Assembly (NCBI GenBank): GCA_017554185.1
Contig: JAFZIU010000028.1
Location: 1 to 61,452 of the forward strand
Direction: 5' to 3'
From: Spirochaetia bacterium
GTDB taxonomy: Bacteria; Spirochaetota; Spirochaetia; CADAEX01
DNA length: 61,452 bases
Numbering within the stretch: position 1 is the first letter of the stretch; the number at the start of each line of letters is the position of its first letter. The notes beneath the pieces are model-generated. The model did not search any database. It was given only the letters and a program-made list of their open reading frames with translations, and was not told the DNA's origin. Shown piece by piece: positions 60,380 through 61,452 of this stretch. Position numbers and translations under genes: made by a program.

Positions 60380-60895
60380 TCACTTATTCTTCAAAGCCCA
60401 TGCTTCAATCTGCTTTTCCTTCTCATAAACCTGGTTTCCTATAATAGGAAGCCCCTGTGCAATCTGTGCTCCCGGACAAAGCTTCTTAAGGTCACGCTCG
60501 CTGGCTCCCATGCCGCTCCCTTCGTTGGTGCAGAATGGGATAATCTTTTTCCCAGAAAAATCATAGTGCTCAAGGAAAGACCAGACACACATCGGCATAG
60601 TACCCCACCAGTTGGGGTATCCTAAAAATATTGTATCGTACTGATCTATAGAATCTAAATATTTCTTAAGTTCAGGACGGGCTTTGGAGCGGAGCTCGGC
60701 CTTTGCCTGGCTGATGCACTCTGTATAGTCCTCTGCATATGGTTGAACTGTCTCAATCTCAAACATATCTCCACCGACAGCCTTCTGGATGAATTCAGCA
60801 GCTGCCTCAGTATTGCCCTTGGTCAGGTTGCGTATGCTCCCTGCCCAGTAGTTCTGCCCTTTGCGGGAATAATAGACGATTAAAATATTGCTCAT
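60380..60895 (-). CDS. Flavodoxin (cytoplasmic)
   Basis: 171 residues. VYYSRKGQNYWAGS is the phosphate loop, GYPNWWGTMP and FCTNEGSGMG the flavin loops. No signal peptide. Very similar in layout to the exported copy just downstream, so the two probably arose by duplication. AGAGG lies ten bases before the ATG. It diverges from the LysR gene across 119 bases, where a LysR-type site would be expected. Confidence 0.9.
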   Translation of the reverse strand: MSNILIVYYSRKGQNYWAGSIRNLTKGNTEAAAEFIQKAVGGDMFEIETVQPYAEDYTECISQAKAELRSKARPELKKYLDSIDQYDTIFLGYPNWWGTMPMCVWSFLEHYDFSGKKIIPFCTNEGSGMGASERDLKKLCPGAQIAQGLPIIGNQVYEKEKQIEAWALKNK

Positions 60896-61014
60896 AATAT
60901 CGATAACCTCTTGTCCTAATGATACCTATTCTGCAGATGATATAGCAAATACTTATTTTTTATATCGTGAAATGCTTTTAAGTAATGACATGATTGAATT
61001 TATATGATAAAATA

Positions 61015-61452
61015 ATGCAGGAGAAAAATTTGGAACTACGGGTTTTGCGCTATTTTCTTGCAGTGGCCAGGGAGGAGAATATCACAAAAGCAGCAGAGCT
61101 GCTCCATATTACCCAGCCCACTCTGTCACGGCAGCTGTCGGAACTTGAGGATGAACTTGGAGCAACACTGTTTGAGAGGAAAAGCCACAGGATACGGTTG
61201 ACCCAGGATGGCCTTTTGCTCCAGCGGTCTGCCAAAGAGATAGTTGAATTAGCAGACAAGACCAAAGCTCAGTTTGCCCAGGAAGAGATCATATCAGGAA
61301 CTATCTCCTTCGGCTGCGGCGAGCTTATGAGCATGTCCAAACTGGCATCTATCATGGCTGATTTCAAGCGTCAGTATCCTCTTGTCCATTTCGACATAGA
61401 AAGCGGAAATGCAGACCATATAAAGTATCAATTGGAGAAAGGACTCCTAGAC
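61015..61452 (+). CDS. LysR-family transcriptional regulator, 5' part
   Basis: Truncated by the window end; about 146 residues visible. The N-terminal winged helix-turn-helix is typical: RYFLAVAREENITKAAELLH and ITQPTLSRQLSELEDELG. The start of the effector domain follows. Two starts are possible. The ATG at 61015 lies six bases after TATGAT. The TTG at 61030 has AGGAG six bases upstream and begins MELRVLRYF, as most homologs do; I slightly favour it. It is likely to control the divergent flavodoxin genes and perhaps the whole redox island. Confidence 0.9.
   Translation, partial: MQEKNLELRVLRYFLAVAREENITKAAELLHITQPTLSRQLSELEDELGATLFERKSHRIRLTQDGLLLQRSAKEIVELADKTKAQFAQEEIISGTISFGCGELMSMSKLASIMADFKRQYPLVHFDIESGNADHIKYQLEKGLLD

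Noticed and set aside
1-61452. tRNA, rRNA, riboswitch, CRISPR or insertion sequences
   Set aside because: Intergenic stretches are short (none reaches 300 bases). I found no cloverleaf, conserved aptamer core, spaced repeats or transposase.

Overview
The window looks like the chromosome of a host-associated spirochaete of the genus Treponema. Pointers are: a tetratricopeptide-protein-associated TRAP operon (TatT, TatP and a fused TatQM, the arrangement described in T. pallidum); the murG-cvpA-holB-histidine kinase order that I recall from T. pallidum; a RarA/unknown-domain fusion; a one-piece PyrB-PyrI; a cystalysin-like MalY/PatB lyase; and anaerobic enzymes (pyruvate:ferredoxin oxidoreductase, hybrid cluster protein). 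These are judgements from sequence memory, not database results. I see no rRNA, tRNA, insertion sequence, prophage or CRISPR array. No gene-free stretch reaches 300 bases.

Layout. 1-4 kb (minus): lipoprotein, murG, cvpA, holB-like and histidine kinase as one overlapping operon. 4-5.4 kb (plus): DHH-DHHA1-CBS-CBS protein. 5.4-11.1 kb (minus): pyrBI, HAD phosphatase, rarA fusion, and a beta-barrel-like protein. 11.2-15 kb (plus): NusG paralog followed by three molybdenum-hydroxylase-like subunits that lack their Mo and FAD signatures. 15-20.4 kb (minus): manA, DUF188, tatT, tatP, tatQM. 20.5-26.5 kb (plus): dnaE, yggT, recG. 26.5-32.3 kb (minus): htrA, esterase, U32 peptidase, LEA-like protein, argH. 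32.4-33.6 kb: DUF401 permease. 33.6-36.6 kb: Crp/Fnr regulator divergent from a ferredoxin-hcp pair (nitrosative stress). 36.6-44.8 kb: purine-linked genes (PRTase, guaB), lyase, nifJ, plsC, thioesterase. 44.8-50 kb: rpiA, a Pro/Ala-rich protein, and gltX-glyS-tyrS. 50-53.3 kb: AAA ATPase, PLD-like protein and WYL regulator. 53.3-61.4 kb: a redox island with four flavodoxin domains, an Fe-S aldo/keto reductase, an ECF S-component, an Fe-alcohol dehydrogenase, a multi-His membrane protein, an exported DUF362 protein and a divergent LysR gene.

Two genome-wide habits stand out. First, at least eleven genes have a sigma70-type -10 box ending six or seven (once nine) bases before the start codon and no Shine-Dalgarno sequence, so they should give leaderless mRNAs. 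Their divergent pairs have overlapping promoters. Other transcription units carry good AGGAGG-like sites, so both modes coexist. Second, all seven convergent gene pairs touch or overlap at their stop codons (gap from -24 to +1 base), leaving no room for intrinsic terminators.

The best candidates for undescribed biology are the redox island, including an exported fusion of a sulfatase-modifying-factor fold to flavodoxin; the cofactor-motif-less hydroxylase operon behind a NusG paralog; and the WYL/PLD/AAA module with mutually exclusive leaderless promoters.
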